Source of the DNA: Granulicella aggregans
GTDB taxonomy: Bacteria > Acidobacteriota > Terriglobia > Terriglobales > Acidobacteriaceae
NCBI RefSeq assembly: GCF_014203275.1
Contig: NZ_JACHIP010000001.1
Location: 310,001-374,000, forward strand
Length of the DNA stretch: 64,000 bases
Direction: 5' to 3'
Shown here: positions 27,901-36,400 of the stretch, in pieces
Layout of the letters: every line of letters begins with the position of its first letter
Position numbering within the stretch: position 1 is the first letter of the stretch
The notes under the pieces: model-generated
What the model was told of the DNA's origin: nothing
What the model saw: only the letters and a program-made list of their open reading frames with translations
Databases searched by the model: none
Program-made: the position numbers and the translations under genes

Positions 27901-28555
27901 CGAGCAGGTACGCGGTACCACCGCGATACGGAGCGCCGTTAGTGCTGAGACCGACGCCGACCGCCGACCCGGAGGAGCCGTTATCGGAGAAGTCAAAGCC
28001 AGGCCCGTTGCCGGTGCCGCTGGCGGTCGTGGTGACGCCGGGAAGAATCTTGAGGAGCTCGGAGAGGTTACGACTGGCGATGGGAAGGCGGTCGATGTCG
28101 TGGGTGCTGAGCAACGCGCTACGCTCGGCGGAGTCCTGGGGAGCGATCTCGTTCACGCTGCTGGCGACGGTGACGGTGTCGTTCGAACCGCCGATCTCAA
28201 GGGTGAGATTGGTGAGCGCGCGGACGTCGCCGGGGTTGACGGAGACGTCGGACTGGCGGAAGCCGCGGAAGCCGTTCGCGGTAATGTCGACCGTGTAGGT
28301 TCCGGGGATGAGACCGGCGAAGGTGAAGTATCCCGCGCCATTGGATTCGATCTTGCGCTGGTCCTTGCTGGCGTTATTGGTGATGGCGACGGTTGCGCCG
28401 GGGATGACCGCTCCGGTGGCGTCCGTTACCGTGCCCGAGAGGCTGGCGGTGGTCTGAGCGGAGAGTAACTGAACGCTCATACCCACAAAGGTGAGCAGGA
28501 GGACGAGCAGAGTCAGGCTCTGCTGCCGGATGGCGTTTCTTAGGGTGGATCGCAT
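24947..28555 (-). CDS. TonB-dependent receptor, Oar-like
   Basis: 1,202 residues. Signal peptide to about 35 (LSAQT), carboxypeptidase-regulatory-like domain at about 36-120 (LSGTVTDATGAVIPGATVAI), plug at about 140-260, then a large beta-barrel ending in ...LLAIKYRF with the C-terminal Phe used in outer-membrane insertion. It transports a nutrient, probably an oligosaccharide, using TonB energy. It heads a leftward unit with GH3 (22631-24820). The divergent IclR gene begins about 575 bp away, and the intergenic DNA between holds a perfect palindrome and two TAAAYCGATT sites close to the receptor. No SusD-like lipoprotein accompanies it. The ligand is unknown. Confidence 0.9.
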   Translation of the reverse strand: MRSTLRNAIRQQSLTLLVLLLTFVGMSVQLLSAQTTASLSGTVTDATGAVIPGATVAITNNASKDQRKIESNGAGYFTFAGLIPGTYTVDITANGFRGFRQSDVSVNPGDVRALTNLTLEIGGSNDTVTVASSVNEIAPQDSAERSALLSTHDIDRLPIASRNLSELLKILPGVTTTASGTGNGPGFDFSDNGSSGSAVGVGLSTNGAPYRGGTAYLLDGASIIDPGCACYSIATVNPDMTQEVKVQTSNFGADAAQGPVVINNISRSGGAEFHGQAYFYARNGVLNANTWQDKHSSTPTARPDASYYYPGGSIGGPILIPHTHFNHARKLIFWAGFEDFRQTLPAASPLTSFVPTTAMRAGNFSLTDPDNAKLCAASTGNDFCQSLTGGFAPDGTPLTGTQIPTQYLDAGALALLKLFPAANTDPSTNSAGYNYFLQPSNTHDGYVYRGRVDYNLSDKDKVFVSYQYGSDSETSVSHIYYTPSNSVAYPGGPLVSPVHSHVISGSYIHSFGSAATNELRISAGWLDNPYKASNLSAVDISTLGYPYGTVYNGASAIVPSINSPGARTLPDISQPDLYQQGGTFNSNKKSPSVSDDFTYVYKTHTFKAGAYWSRAGNKQGTYGFVNGSLSYASGAKVDQITGLTIGTTNPLANFLLGISSGFTQNNTNPVDDMHYTTGAGYVLDNWKATRKLTLNLGVRLEHLGRWQDASGTGLATWEPTRYADDVAAGKNLPGVYWHAIDKSVPNGGSPVTYLFAEPRVGLAYDVRGDGKTVVRGGWAAYRWNDQYNDYAGPLGTALGIKTFNSTSGDAITLSEISGLGANSASLGSLPSSVYATDATDDKVGVSYAYNLTISEQLPHAMLLEVAYVGNNSQNILLGGQSNGSGVGGTGIINQNKIPLGGLFKTNPVTGAAAPTDPENTPNVVDYYPYYQGYGSNAIDVDTHKGYANYNGAQFSLIKQAGRSSFNANYTWSKSLGIVSSTLDAFNVRNNYGVLNIDRPHVVNTSYAFDLGKLYNGNKIVEGATNGWTVTGTTTWQAGGNIQANTSQNLGLTIQNTTLNHTIGSSTYYGTPVQSVLPILTCNPTAGLKTYQHINLDCFTAPQLGQVGIRQFPYLSLPSYFNSDLGVYKTFRVTESQSLEVRGTMFNFLNHPLPGFSTTDLVALKLQTPNNSTFTSQVSNADRGITDAKYGQRSVLLAIKYRF

Positions 28556-28575
28556 TGTTGGCCTCGTTGAAGGGT

Positions 28576-28589
28576 CGGTTGTACAACCG
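28576..28589. promoter_or_regulatory. Perfect 14-bp palindrome in receptor leader
   Basis: CGGTTGTACAACCG is its own reverse complement and ends 20 bp upstream of the receptor start codon. It could be a repressor site or an RNA hairpin near the start of the message. GGTTGTACAACC has the form of dimeric wHTH (IclR/GntR-like) sites. Confidence 0.45.
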
Positions 28590-28599
28590 GCTGATTGAG

Positions 28600-28624
28600 T
28601 AAATCGATTCAGTAAACCGATTTA
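28600..28624. promoter_or_regulatory. Tandem LacI-like sites TAAATCGATT / TAAACCGATTTA
   Basis: TAAATCGATT (28600-28609) and TAAACCGATT (28613-28622) are 13 bp apart start to start; the pair also forms an inverted repeat TAAATCG...CGATTTA (28600-28606 and 28618-28624). Shared with the GH3 gene at 24846-24855. Confidence 0.5.
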
Positions 28625-28902
28625 GCTTTGACCGCCTAAACACCTGATTAGAAAGTCGTAACAGGGCTTTAGGAGGAGTAGGTCGTCATGGGGTGGCTGG
28701 AGATATACCCGCCGAAAGTGATTCAGGAAGCCGGAGGTACCGGCGATGCGGGTGCGGCAAAGAAGCGGAGCGCGCGGAATCGGGGACAACGCGAAGCCGG
28801 GCGCAGGAATGCGCCTGAATGGCTTGCCCGGGATATGCGCAAATACTTCCGAACTTCATGGTGATCTTTGGACTGACCTTTGGATGCCGACGTCTACTAC
28901 AC

Positions 28903-28942
28903 GTGAAACATCTTTTGCATCCATGAAACCCATGTGATACAT
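28903..28942 (+). repeat. Three helically phased TGAWAC repeats
   Basis: TGAAAC at 28904-28909 and 28924-28929 and TGATAC at 28935-28940: steps of 20 and 11 bp, close to two and one helical turns. The outer two are within the 9-mers GTGAAACAT and GTGATACAT. Possible operator array for the downstream IclR regulator, about 190 bp before its start. Confidence 0.35.
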
Positions 28943-29129
28943 GAGTTAACTAACGACTGTCAAGGACTCTTCAGCAGCCATCGATTCGGCGGCAGGAAAA
29001 GCCGCTCACGATTCGCGCGAGGTATGATGCAACGTCTGCGCAAAGTGTCCCTTATGTTCACTCCTCCCCTCGGTGGGGGGCGTGGCGGTTGTGTGGAAGT
29101 GATTGATAAGGATGTTCGTAAGGAGGATC

Positions 29130-29897
29130 GTGGCAAAAGAATTGAAAGTAGCAAACTATGCGACCCCTGCGCTCGACAAGGGGTTGGACGTGATCGAGCT
29201 TCTGGCGGGTCAGACCGAGGGCATGACGAAGAGTCAACTGGCCCGCGCGCTAAACCGGACGGTCTCGGAGATCTTCCGCATGCTTCTGACGTTGGAGCAA
29301 CGCGGATACATTGCGCAGGTGGGGAACGATCGCTATTCACTGACCCTGAAGCTGTTCAAGCTGGTGCAGGAGCATCCGCCAACGGAGCGGCTGCTGGCGA
29401 GCGCGCTTCCGGTGATGCAGCGGCTGGCGCATCAGACGCTACAGTCCTGCCATCTCGGCGTTCTGGAGACCAGCCGGGTCGTAATCCTCTCGCAGGTGAA
29501 TGCACCTACAGACATAGGTTTCTACGTAAAGCTGGGGTCGACGGTAGACCTGATGGCCGCAGCTAGCGGATATGTGATTCTTGCTCACCAAAAGGAAGAG
29601 CAGCGGCAAAGAACACTTGCGGATTGGGTTCGGGAGACCGGGAAGGCGCTGCCGCGCGATCTAAACTCTCACCTGAGTCGGATCTGCAGTGCGGGATACG
29701 AGAAGCGTGAGAGCTACCTTGTAAAGGGAGTCGTAAACATCAGCTTCCCGGTCTTCGATGACCGTGGCTCAGCTCTCGGAGCTCTTACAGTACCGTATAT
29801 CCATGCCTCCCAGGGCCTTGCGATCGACGACATGATCAAGCCGCTTGAGGCCGCTGCGGGAGAGATTACGGCTGCGATCGGCGGTTTGATTCCCTGA
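29130..29897 (+). CDS. IclR-family transcriptional regulator
   Basis: 255 residues from a GTG at 29130, 3 bp after a strong AGGAGG; an upstream TTG (29103) or ATG (29112) in frame is possible. N-terminal winged helix at about 10-70 (ALDKGLDVIELLAGQ, MTKSQLARALNRTVSEIFRML, LEQRGYIAQ) and a C-terminal IclR ligand-binding domain (LASALPVMQRLAHQ, DLMAAASGYVILA, AGYEKRESYLVKGVVNISFPVFD, ALGALTVPYI). IclR proteins repress or activate catabolic genes in response to small metabolites. It is divergent from the TonB receptor/GH3 unit and convergent with the next GH3 gene (24 bp between stops), so its most likely target is the receptor unit. The effector is unknown. Confidence 0.88.
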   Translation: MAKELKVANYATPALDKGLDVIELLAGQTEGMTKSQLARALNRTVSEIFRMLLTLEQRGYIAQVGNDRYSLTLKLFKLVQEHPPTERLLASALPVMQRLAHQTLQSCHLGVLETSRVVILSQVNAPTDIGFYVKLGSTVDLMAAASGYVILAHQKEEQRQRTLADWVRETGKALPRDLNSHLSRICSAGYEKRESYLVKGVVNISFPVFDDRGSALGALTVPYIHASQGLAIDDMIKPLEAAAGEITAAIGGLIP

Positions 29898-29921
29898 CCC
29901 GCCCTGTATCGGCGGGGTGGA

Positions 29922-32153
29922 TCAAGGCCGGTTGATGCTTTGGTGTAACGGCTGGTCTCTCGAGTCGGGGCCCGCTGTAATGGTGTAGGTGCCGGGATCG
30001 ACACTGAACCTATGACCGCTCTCGTTCCATACGGCGAGTCGTTCAAGCGGTATCTCCACTGAGAGACGTTTCTCTTCTCCTGGCAGCAGCGAAGCCTTCA
30101 CCCAGCCGATGAGGCGCTGCGGTGGCTCGCCGGTTGATGCTGGCATGGCCGCATAAATCTGAGCCGTCTCGTCTCCGGCGCGTGTCCCGGTGTTCTTCAC
30201 CGTGACGCTGACAGAGAGGGCGGAGCCGGTTGTTACGCTGAGATTCGTATACGCAAACGTGCTGTAAGAGAGGCCGAAGCCGAAGGGAAAGAGCACGGGC
30301 TTATGCTCGGCGTCGTACCACTTGTAGCCGACCTTCAGACCTTCGTCGTAAGTGACGTCAAACGATGGAAGGCCTTGCAGTAGCTTGAGCGACATCTTGT
30401 CGGAGTCCGTCCAGTCCTCCTGCGAGGCAGGCGGTGGCGTGATGAGTTTGGGATGCGGCAGGTCGGCGTCCGCGAGTGGAAAGGTGATCGGCAGCTTGCC
30501 CGACGGATTGCTCGCGCCGAAGAGAACATCCGCAATCGCGGTTGCTCCCATGCTTCCGCTGTACCAGCTTTCGACGATGCTCGATACATCTTTGACCCAC
30601 GGCATCAGGACCGGACCGCCGGTCTCCAGCACGACGACCGTATGCGGATTGGCTTGGGTGACGGCGGCGATCACGGCATCCTGTCCGTCTGGCAGGCCGA
30701 GGGTCGGCAGGTCCACGCCCTCTGCCATCCACTGGTAGGCGAAGAATAGGACTGCGTCCGCGCCCTCCGCTGCTGCCGCGGCGGCAGCGGGGTCTGAGCC
30801 ATCGTTGAAGGTCACCCTCACACCAGGCGCAGTTGCCTTGATCGCAGCAAGCGGCGCATCCGGGAACCATATCGCGCGCTGCCAGTCGGCCTTGCGTTCG
30901 GCCTCCGGAATATCGCCAATGGCGTTGCCTCCGGGCGGATCGACCTGCGCCGAGCCGCCACCGGAGATCATGCCCCTGTCGGCGTTGCGGCCAATCACGG
31001 CGATGGTGTGAATATGCCCGGCGTCGAGCGGAAGCAGATGGTCGCGGTTCTCCAGCAGCACAATCGACTTCTGCTCTATCTCGCGTGCAAGCTGCGCGTG
31101 GACGAAGACATCCGGCACCTGTTTCTTCGGCGGGTCATCCACTACGCCTGCGGCGAACATAGTCCGCAGAATGCGATGCACGTGGTCGTCTACTTCAGCG
31201 AGCGGAACCTTGCCACTCTCGACGGCCTGCTTCATCGCCGGGCCATAGAAGGTGTTCTCGGGCTCTTCGTTGTCGAGACCCGCATGGGAGGATTGCACCG
31301 TCGAGTGCGTTGCGAGCCAATCCGAGATGACGAAGCCGGGGAACTTCCAGTCTCCCTTCAACACGGTCTTCAGCAGGAACTCGTTTTCGCACGCATAGGT
31401 TTCGTTGACGCGGTTATACGAACACATCACCGCGCCTGGATGACCTATCTCAATGCCGAGTTGGAAGGCCAGCAGATCGGTCTCGCGCATGGCGCGTTCG
31501 CCGATGTTTGAAGAGACGGCGTGACGACCGCTCTCCTGATCGTTCATCGCGAAGTGCTTGATGTCTCCGATGACATGAGTCGACTGCACGCCCTGGATGA
31601 GGTTGCCCACCATCGTGCCCGCAAGCAGTGGATCTTCGCCGAGATACTCGAAGGTGCGTGCATCGCGAGGCTCGCGGGCAAGGTTCACGCCCCCACCGAG
31701 CGTCATATTGTATCCCTGATCGCGCAACTCCTGACCAATCATCTGGCCGTACTTCTGCGCCGCAAGAGGGTCCCAGGTTGCAGCGGAAGCGAGATTGCAC
31801 GGCAGCGCGGTGGAGTAGCGGCCACTGCCTGCGGAGTATGCGACTCCATAGGCGGAGTCGTCTATCTGAATGCCCGGAAGGCCTATCTCCGGCAGACCTA
31901 TGACAAATCCGGAACCGCCATTGCTCTCGGACGCGTGAGGATCGACCGGACCTTCGTGAGGATCGCCTGTACCGTGCATCAACTGGAGCTTCTGGTCGAG
32001 CGTCAACTGTCGCAGCAGAAGGTCCGCGCGCTGATCAGGCGAAAGTGACTTGTCCATCCACGCCCCGGGTTTCTTCGCTGGGGGAGTCTGGCCCGGGAGC
32101 GCGAGTGGAAGAGAACAAGCCGCACATAGAAGCAGTGTCAGAAAGCTTTTCAA
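29922..32153 (-). CDS. Secreted GH3 glycosidase coupled to LacI
   Basis: 743 residues from a TTG start that overlaps the LacI stop by 4 bp (TTGA), preceded by AGGGAAGG, so it is translated by coupling. Signal peptide 1-20 (LPLALPGQ). GH3 features are KHFAMNDQESGRHAV, the probable nucleophile Asp278 in GFVISDWLAT, the second domain beginning IAVIGRNADRGMISGGGSA, and a fibronectin-III-like end (NTGTRAGDETAQIYA). The GSAQV/DPPGG and VISDWLATHST pattern is closest, by memory, to the beta-glucosidase branch that includes bacterial BglX/BglB-like enzymes. The predicted location is the periplasm. It differs from the other two GH3 proteins in motif detail, consistent with a different substrate. Confidence 0.87.
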   Translation of the reverse strand: MKSFLTLLLCAACSLPLALPGQTPPAKKPGAWMDKSLSPDQRADLLLRQLTLDQKLQLMHGTGDPHEGPVDPHASESNGGSGFVIGLPEIGLPGIQIDDSAYGVAYSAGSGRYSTALPCNLASAATWDPLAAQKYGQMIGQELRDQGYNMTLGGGVNLAREPRDARTFEYLGEDPLLAGTMVGNLIQGVQSTHVIGDIKHFAMNDQESGRHAVSSNIGERAMRETDLLAFQLGIEIGHPGAVMCSYNRVNETYACENEFLLKTVLKGDWKFPGFVISDWLATHSTVQSSHAGLDNEEPENTFYGPAMKQAVESGKVPLAEVDDHVHRILRTMFAAGVVDDPPKKQVPDVFVHAQLAREIEQKSIVLLENRDHLLPLDAGHIHTIAVIGRNADRGMISGGGSAQVDPPGGNAIGDIPEAERKADWQRAIWFPDAPLAAIKATAPGVRVTFNDGSDPAAAAAAAEGADAVLFFAYQWMAEGVDLPTLGLPDGQDAVIAAVTQANPHTVVVLETGGPVLMPWVKDVSSIVESWYSGSMGATAIADVLFGASNPSGKLPITFPLADADLPHPKLITPPPASQEDWTDSDKMSLKLLQGLPSFDVTYDEGLKVGYKWYDAEHKPVLFPFGFGLSYSTFAYTNLSVTTGSALSVSVTVKNTGTRAGDETAQIYAAMPASTGEPPQRLIGWVKASLLPGEEKRLSVEIPLERLAVWNESGHRFSVDPGTYTITAGPDSRDQPLHQSINRP

Positions 32154-33241
32154 CTGGCCTTCCCTTTCTTCTTGCTTTGCCGCAATGCGGTTGAGCTTCT
32201 TACGATCAGCTCTGGCGAAGCCTTTACCAGCAGCGACGGCTCAGAGGTTGGAGAAGTCTTGACCTTGACGGCGTGGAGGATGTGCTCCGCCGCCTTCAGA
32301 CCCATCTCGTTCAGTGGCTGACGAATGGTGCTGATGGAAGGTGTAGCGACACGCGCGGGGAGCACATCGTCGAAGCCCATCACGGAGCAATCCTCGGGCA
32401 CGCGGACACCTGCCTCCGTGAGTCCCCGGACTACACCAAGCGCTGTGAGGTCGTCGAAGGCGAGCACTGCGGAGAAGGAGCGCCCCGAAGCCAGCATCTC
32501 TCGTGCCAGCCTGCAGCCGCCCTCGAAGCCTGACTCCGGGTCGGCGAGCGCGGGCAGCTCAAAGACCAGGCGAGGATCGAGCGTTGTGCCGCTTTGATCC
32601 GCTGCGCGTTGAATGCCCTGCCAGCGCGGCTCACTGTCACTCATGCCCTGGGGGCCGCGGATCACGGCAATCTTACGGTGGCCGAGGTCGCTGAGATGCT
32701 GCATCGCCAGAGCTCCGCCCGCCTCGTTGTCGACCAGGATCGAGCTGATACCGCGTGAGGTAAGGTCGCGGCCGACGATGATGATGGGAACGTTGTTCTT
32801 GCGAACATCGGCGAGCAGGTTGGTCTCTTCGAAGACCCAGCTTGCAATGACGATCAGGCCCTCCGCGCGGCGCTCCAGCAGAAGATTCAGGTAGCCGTCG
32901 AAGAGCTTGCGCTGGGTCTGCGCGTCCATGACCAGGGGCAGATAGTCCGCGGAGTGGAGGCCGGACTGGATGCCGCGCATGATGGGAATGCAGAAGGGGT
33001 CGGAGAGATCGAAGGCGAGCACGCCGATGGTCTGGGTGCTGCGGCGGCGAAGCGAGCGAGCGTGTGCGTCCGGGTGATAGCCAAGCTGGCGGGCCATCGC
33101 ACGAACGTGCTCTCGCGTGGCGGCCGCGACATTCTGCGAGAGCGGAGCTTCGCTGAGGACGATGGAGACGGTCGAGACGGAGAATCCGCTGGCACGCGCA
33201 ACGTCCGTAAGGGTCACATGGCCAGACTTCTTTTGCGGCAT
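32150..33241 (-). CDS. LacI-family transcriptional regulator
   Basis: 363 residues. HTH at about 10-56 (TLTDVARASGFSVSTVSIVL, hinge HARSLRRRSTQT), then the sugar-binding fold (GVLAFDLSDPFCIPIMRGIQ, GLIVIASWV, MGFDDVLPARVATPSISTIRQP). It is first in a two-gene unit with GH3 (4-bp overlap) and divergent from the TonB receptor at 33441. The 199-bp gap carries a consensus promoter and a perfect 16-bp palindrome of LacI type, so this protein is very likely the repressor of that receptor, and perhaps of its own unit. The GH3 enzyme probably makes or processes the inducer (inference). Confidence 0.88.
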   Translation of the reverse strand: MPQKKSGHVTLTDVARASGFSVSTVSIVLSEAPLSQNVAAATREHVRAMARQLGYHPDAHARSLRRRSTQTIGVLAFDLSDPFCIPIMRGIQSGLHSADYLPLVMDAQTQRKLFDGYLNLLLERRAEGLIVIASWVFEETNLLADVRKNNVPIIIVGRDLTSRGISSILVDNEAGGALAMQHLSDLGHRKIAVIRGPQGMSDSEPRWQGIQRAADQSGTTLDPRLVFELPALADPESGFEGGCRLAREMLASGRSFSAVLAFDDLTALGVVRGLTEAGVRVPEDCSVMGFDDVLPARVATPSISTIRQPLNEMGLKAAEHILHAVKVKTSPTSEPSLLVKASPELIVRSSTALRQSKKKGKAS

Positions 33242-33299
33242 CTTTCGTTACCTCGCTGGCCTTAGCGCATCGTTTGTTTCGGCCCGGAACGGACTCCGG

Positions 33300-33334
33300 T
33301 CGGCATGTAAAAGATTTTTCCCTTGACATGCCGA
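33300..33334. repeat. Inverted repeat around the -35 of the TonB receptor
   Basis: TCGGCATG (33300-33307) and CATGCCGA (33327-33334) are perfect 8-bp inverted arms 19 bases apart; the right arm overlaps the -35 hexamer. It might bind a second regulator or form a hairpin in the leftward LacI leader. Confidence 0.35.
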
Positions 33335-33351
33335 AGAGCGAGTCCTATACC
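33323..33351 (+). promoter_or_regulatory. Consensus sigma-70 promoter of TonB receptor
   Basis: -35 TTGACA (33323-33328), 17-bp spacer, -10 TATACC (33346-33351). The expected start, near 33358, gives an 80-base leader. Confidence 0.7.
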
Positions 33352-33366
33352 TATCACTCAAAGACC

Positions 33367-33382
33367 ATTCAAACGTTTGAAT
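33367..33382. promoter_or_regulatory. Perfect LacI-type operator
   Basis: ATTCAAACGTTTGAAT, a perfect 16-bp palindrome with central CG, about 10 bp downstream of the predicted transcription start and so placed to repress the TonB receptor. The divergent LacI gene (32150-33241) is the obvious source of the repressor. Confidence 0.75.
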
Positions 33383-33440
33383 CACAATAATTGGCCGTGA
33401 ATCCCACGTCAATTCAAATCCCATCGATGCGGAGGCTTTC

Positions 33441-36400
33441 ATGTTTCTTGGCCGGTGTAACAACTCCCCTTCCCTGCGGAGGCTGTCACTGTTTGTAAGC
33501 CTTCTTGTTTTGAGCGTGATCCCGGCATTCTCCCAGGCTGGCCGAGGCGGCATCAATGGCACCATCACCGACCCCAGCGGCGCTGTCGTCGGCGGTGCCG
33601 CGGTGACTCTGCTCAACAGCGCAAACGGGGCGACCCAGCGTACACGAACCACGGCTGCCGGCCTCTATACCTTCGTCTCCCTGAACCCAGGCCAGTACAA
33701 AGTTACGGCGAGCAAAGACGGCTTTGAAAGCGTTGCACAGGAGAATGTGACAGTCACGGTCGACCAGGTCAGCACTGTGAACGTCGCGCTCCGCGTGGGC
33801 TCGGCGTCGGACGTGGTGAACGTGACCGAGACGAGCGATCTTGCCGAAACGAGCAACTCGACCGTGGGACAGTTGATCACTGCAGAGACCATCGATCGTG
33901 TTCCGCTGCTTACCCGCAATGTCTTCGACCTCATCCAGTTGAGCGCCGGTGTCACAGCAGCCAACGGATCCAACAACTCTTCGAGCTCCTTTGCCATCAC
34001 GAACATCTCGAGCGGACGGCCCGGAGTCGATGTTTCGTCGTACACGATCAACGGAGCGATCGTCGGATCGGTCTATTACATGGTGGACGGAAGCCCCGTG
34101 GGCATCGCGGAGAACAACGCGGCAGCAATCATCCCGGCGCTTGAGATTCCCGAAGACGGTGTGGACGAGGTACGCGTGGAGACACAGAACACCCCAGCTT
34201 CTTACCAGAGCGGCGGAGCAGGCGTGATCAGTCTGGCGACCAAGTCCGGCACTAACAAGTTCCACGGCGACGGCTTCGTTGTCATTCGCCCTGATGTCCT
34301 GGCGGCCAACGAGTACTTCAATAAGCAAAGTCAGCTCGCCGCCGGCCAACCCAACACGCCTCCGTCGTTCCATCGCTACCAGGAAGGCGGTGCGATCGGC
34401 GGCCCCATCAAGCGCGATAAGCTCTTCTTCTTTGGCGACTATGAAGCGACGCAGCAGCAGCAGTTCGACGGCTCGAACATATTTACTGTGCCCACCAGCG
34501 CGGAACGCACCGGCGACTTCTCTGCCGACTCGTTCACCATCTACGACCCAACGCTACCCGACAATGCGGATGGCACTCGCCAGGCATTCGCCGGCAACAA
34601 GATCGCCAATCCTAATCCGATCGCCCTTGCGTTTCTCGCGAAGATGCCGAAGTGCAACGTGGGAGCTTCCTGCGATTCGGCCACCAATGGCGCATTGAAC
34701 AACTTCTACGCTCCGGGTCTCGATCCAACCACTGCGCAGCGTTTCGACGTCCGCGTGGACTGGATCCAGAGCGAGAAGCAGCGGATCTTCGGGCGCTTCT
34801 CCTTCGACCGCCTCTTCACCTCCACCTTCAACGCGTTCGGCAATGCCTATGACCTGAACTACGCCCAGAACGTGACCAACGGCCGTAACATCCTGCTCGC
34901 GGATGACTACACGCTGAACGCGAACACGGTGCTGCAGCTTCGCTATTCGTTTACCCGCCACTTCGAAAATCAGGGCGGGGATCCGGCGCAGAATGGTACT
35001 GATCTTACTGCTCTGGGCTTTCCTGCTTCGTTGGCAGCAGAGCAGGTCATCAAGGGGCTTCCCTTCATGACCTTCGGCGACGTGGGCGGCGGCGTAGGCG
35101 GCACGGCCGACTACAACACCTTCCGCTTTGCCAGCCAGAACAGCGACGTCAGCGCAACCCTGACCAAGGCGCTGGGCAAGCACGAGATCAACTTCGGATT
35201 TGAATACATGAAGCGCTTCCTGAACGTGGGCCAGCCACCTGCGGCCTCCGGCTCCTATGCCTTTGACATCAGCGGGACCGATCAATCCATTGCAAGCAGC
35301 TCTGGCGGCAGTGACTTCGCGTCCTTCCTTGCAGGCATCGGAACCATACCTGGGTCGGAGTCAGGCGATTATCCCAACTTCACCAAGGACATCTTTGCCG
35401 CCGAGTCCAGCCCGTACTACGCTTCTTTCATCGAAGATACCTACCGGCCCACGAAGACAATCACGATTACTGCGGGACTGCGCTGGGACATCTTCGGCGG
35501 TCGGACCGAGCGCCACGACCGTCTCGAATACTTCAACCCGAATGCCGCGAACTCCATAGGTGGCCTCTCCTATACCGGTGCTGAGATCTATGCGAGCAGC
35601 GGAGCACGTTCTCCCTTTGCGACGAACCTCAAGGACTTCGGCCCTCGCCTCGGATTCTCGTGGCAGCCGATGGATCACCTCGTGGTACGCGGCGGCGCGG
35701 GATACTACTACGGCCCCAGCACTCACATGGTCGCGGGGACAGGCCAGGACAGCGACGGCTTCTCGTCTCAGACAACCTGGAACGCCACCTGCTATAACGC
35801 CGACGGCAACACGACCTACAACGGAACCTCCGGTTGCCAAGGAGCGGCAGCAGGCGATCCAGGACCCAGCACCACCGGCATCTACTCGTTGAGCAATCCG
35901 TTCCCCAATGGCGTGGTGCCACTGATCTCCTCGCCCACCGGTCTGGCCAACAACCTGGGCACAACCCTACAAACGGTCTTGCGCTCGCAACGCACGCCTA
36001 CGACCTATAACTTCAATCTTGGGGTGGAGTATGAATTACCACATCAGGTGATTCTGAGTGCCGGCTATGTGGGCAGCCGCGGGCTCTTCATCCCACTTGG
36101 TTCTGCCGACCTCAATCAGCTCGACCTCGGCACAATCGGCAAGTACGGGGCCTCCCTCTGTGTAGATACCTCGGATCCAGCCTGCACCATGGTTCCGAAT
36201 ACGTATGCCAGCCTGGAGCCCGCGACCAACAGCAACTATGGAGCTGCAACCATTCCGCTATGGGCATCGCTGCAGCAGTTTCCGCAGTTTGGCAGTGGCG
36301 GCTATGGCGCGGGCAATGGAGTTAACATCCACGGCTATCCCGGTGGCGATTCCGAATACAGCTCGCTGCAGACCAAGGTGCAGAAGCGCCTTACCAAGCA

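Larger units (their letters stand above)
28556..29129. other. Regulatory intergenic region between TonB receptor and IclR gene
   Basis: 574 bp with no convincing gene. Near the receptor: palindrome 28576-28589 and the tandem motif 28600-28622. Nearer the IclR gene: three helically spaced TGAWAC repeats (28903-28942). A TATGAT-like -10 at about 29023 lacks a matching -35. Confidence 0.5.

Noticed and set aside
27530..28468. Antisense open frame of 312 codons opposite the second TonB receptor
   Set aside because: Val/Gly/Asp-rich low-complexity translation; shadow of the receptor reading frame.
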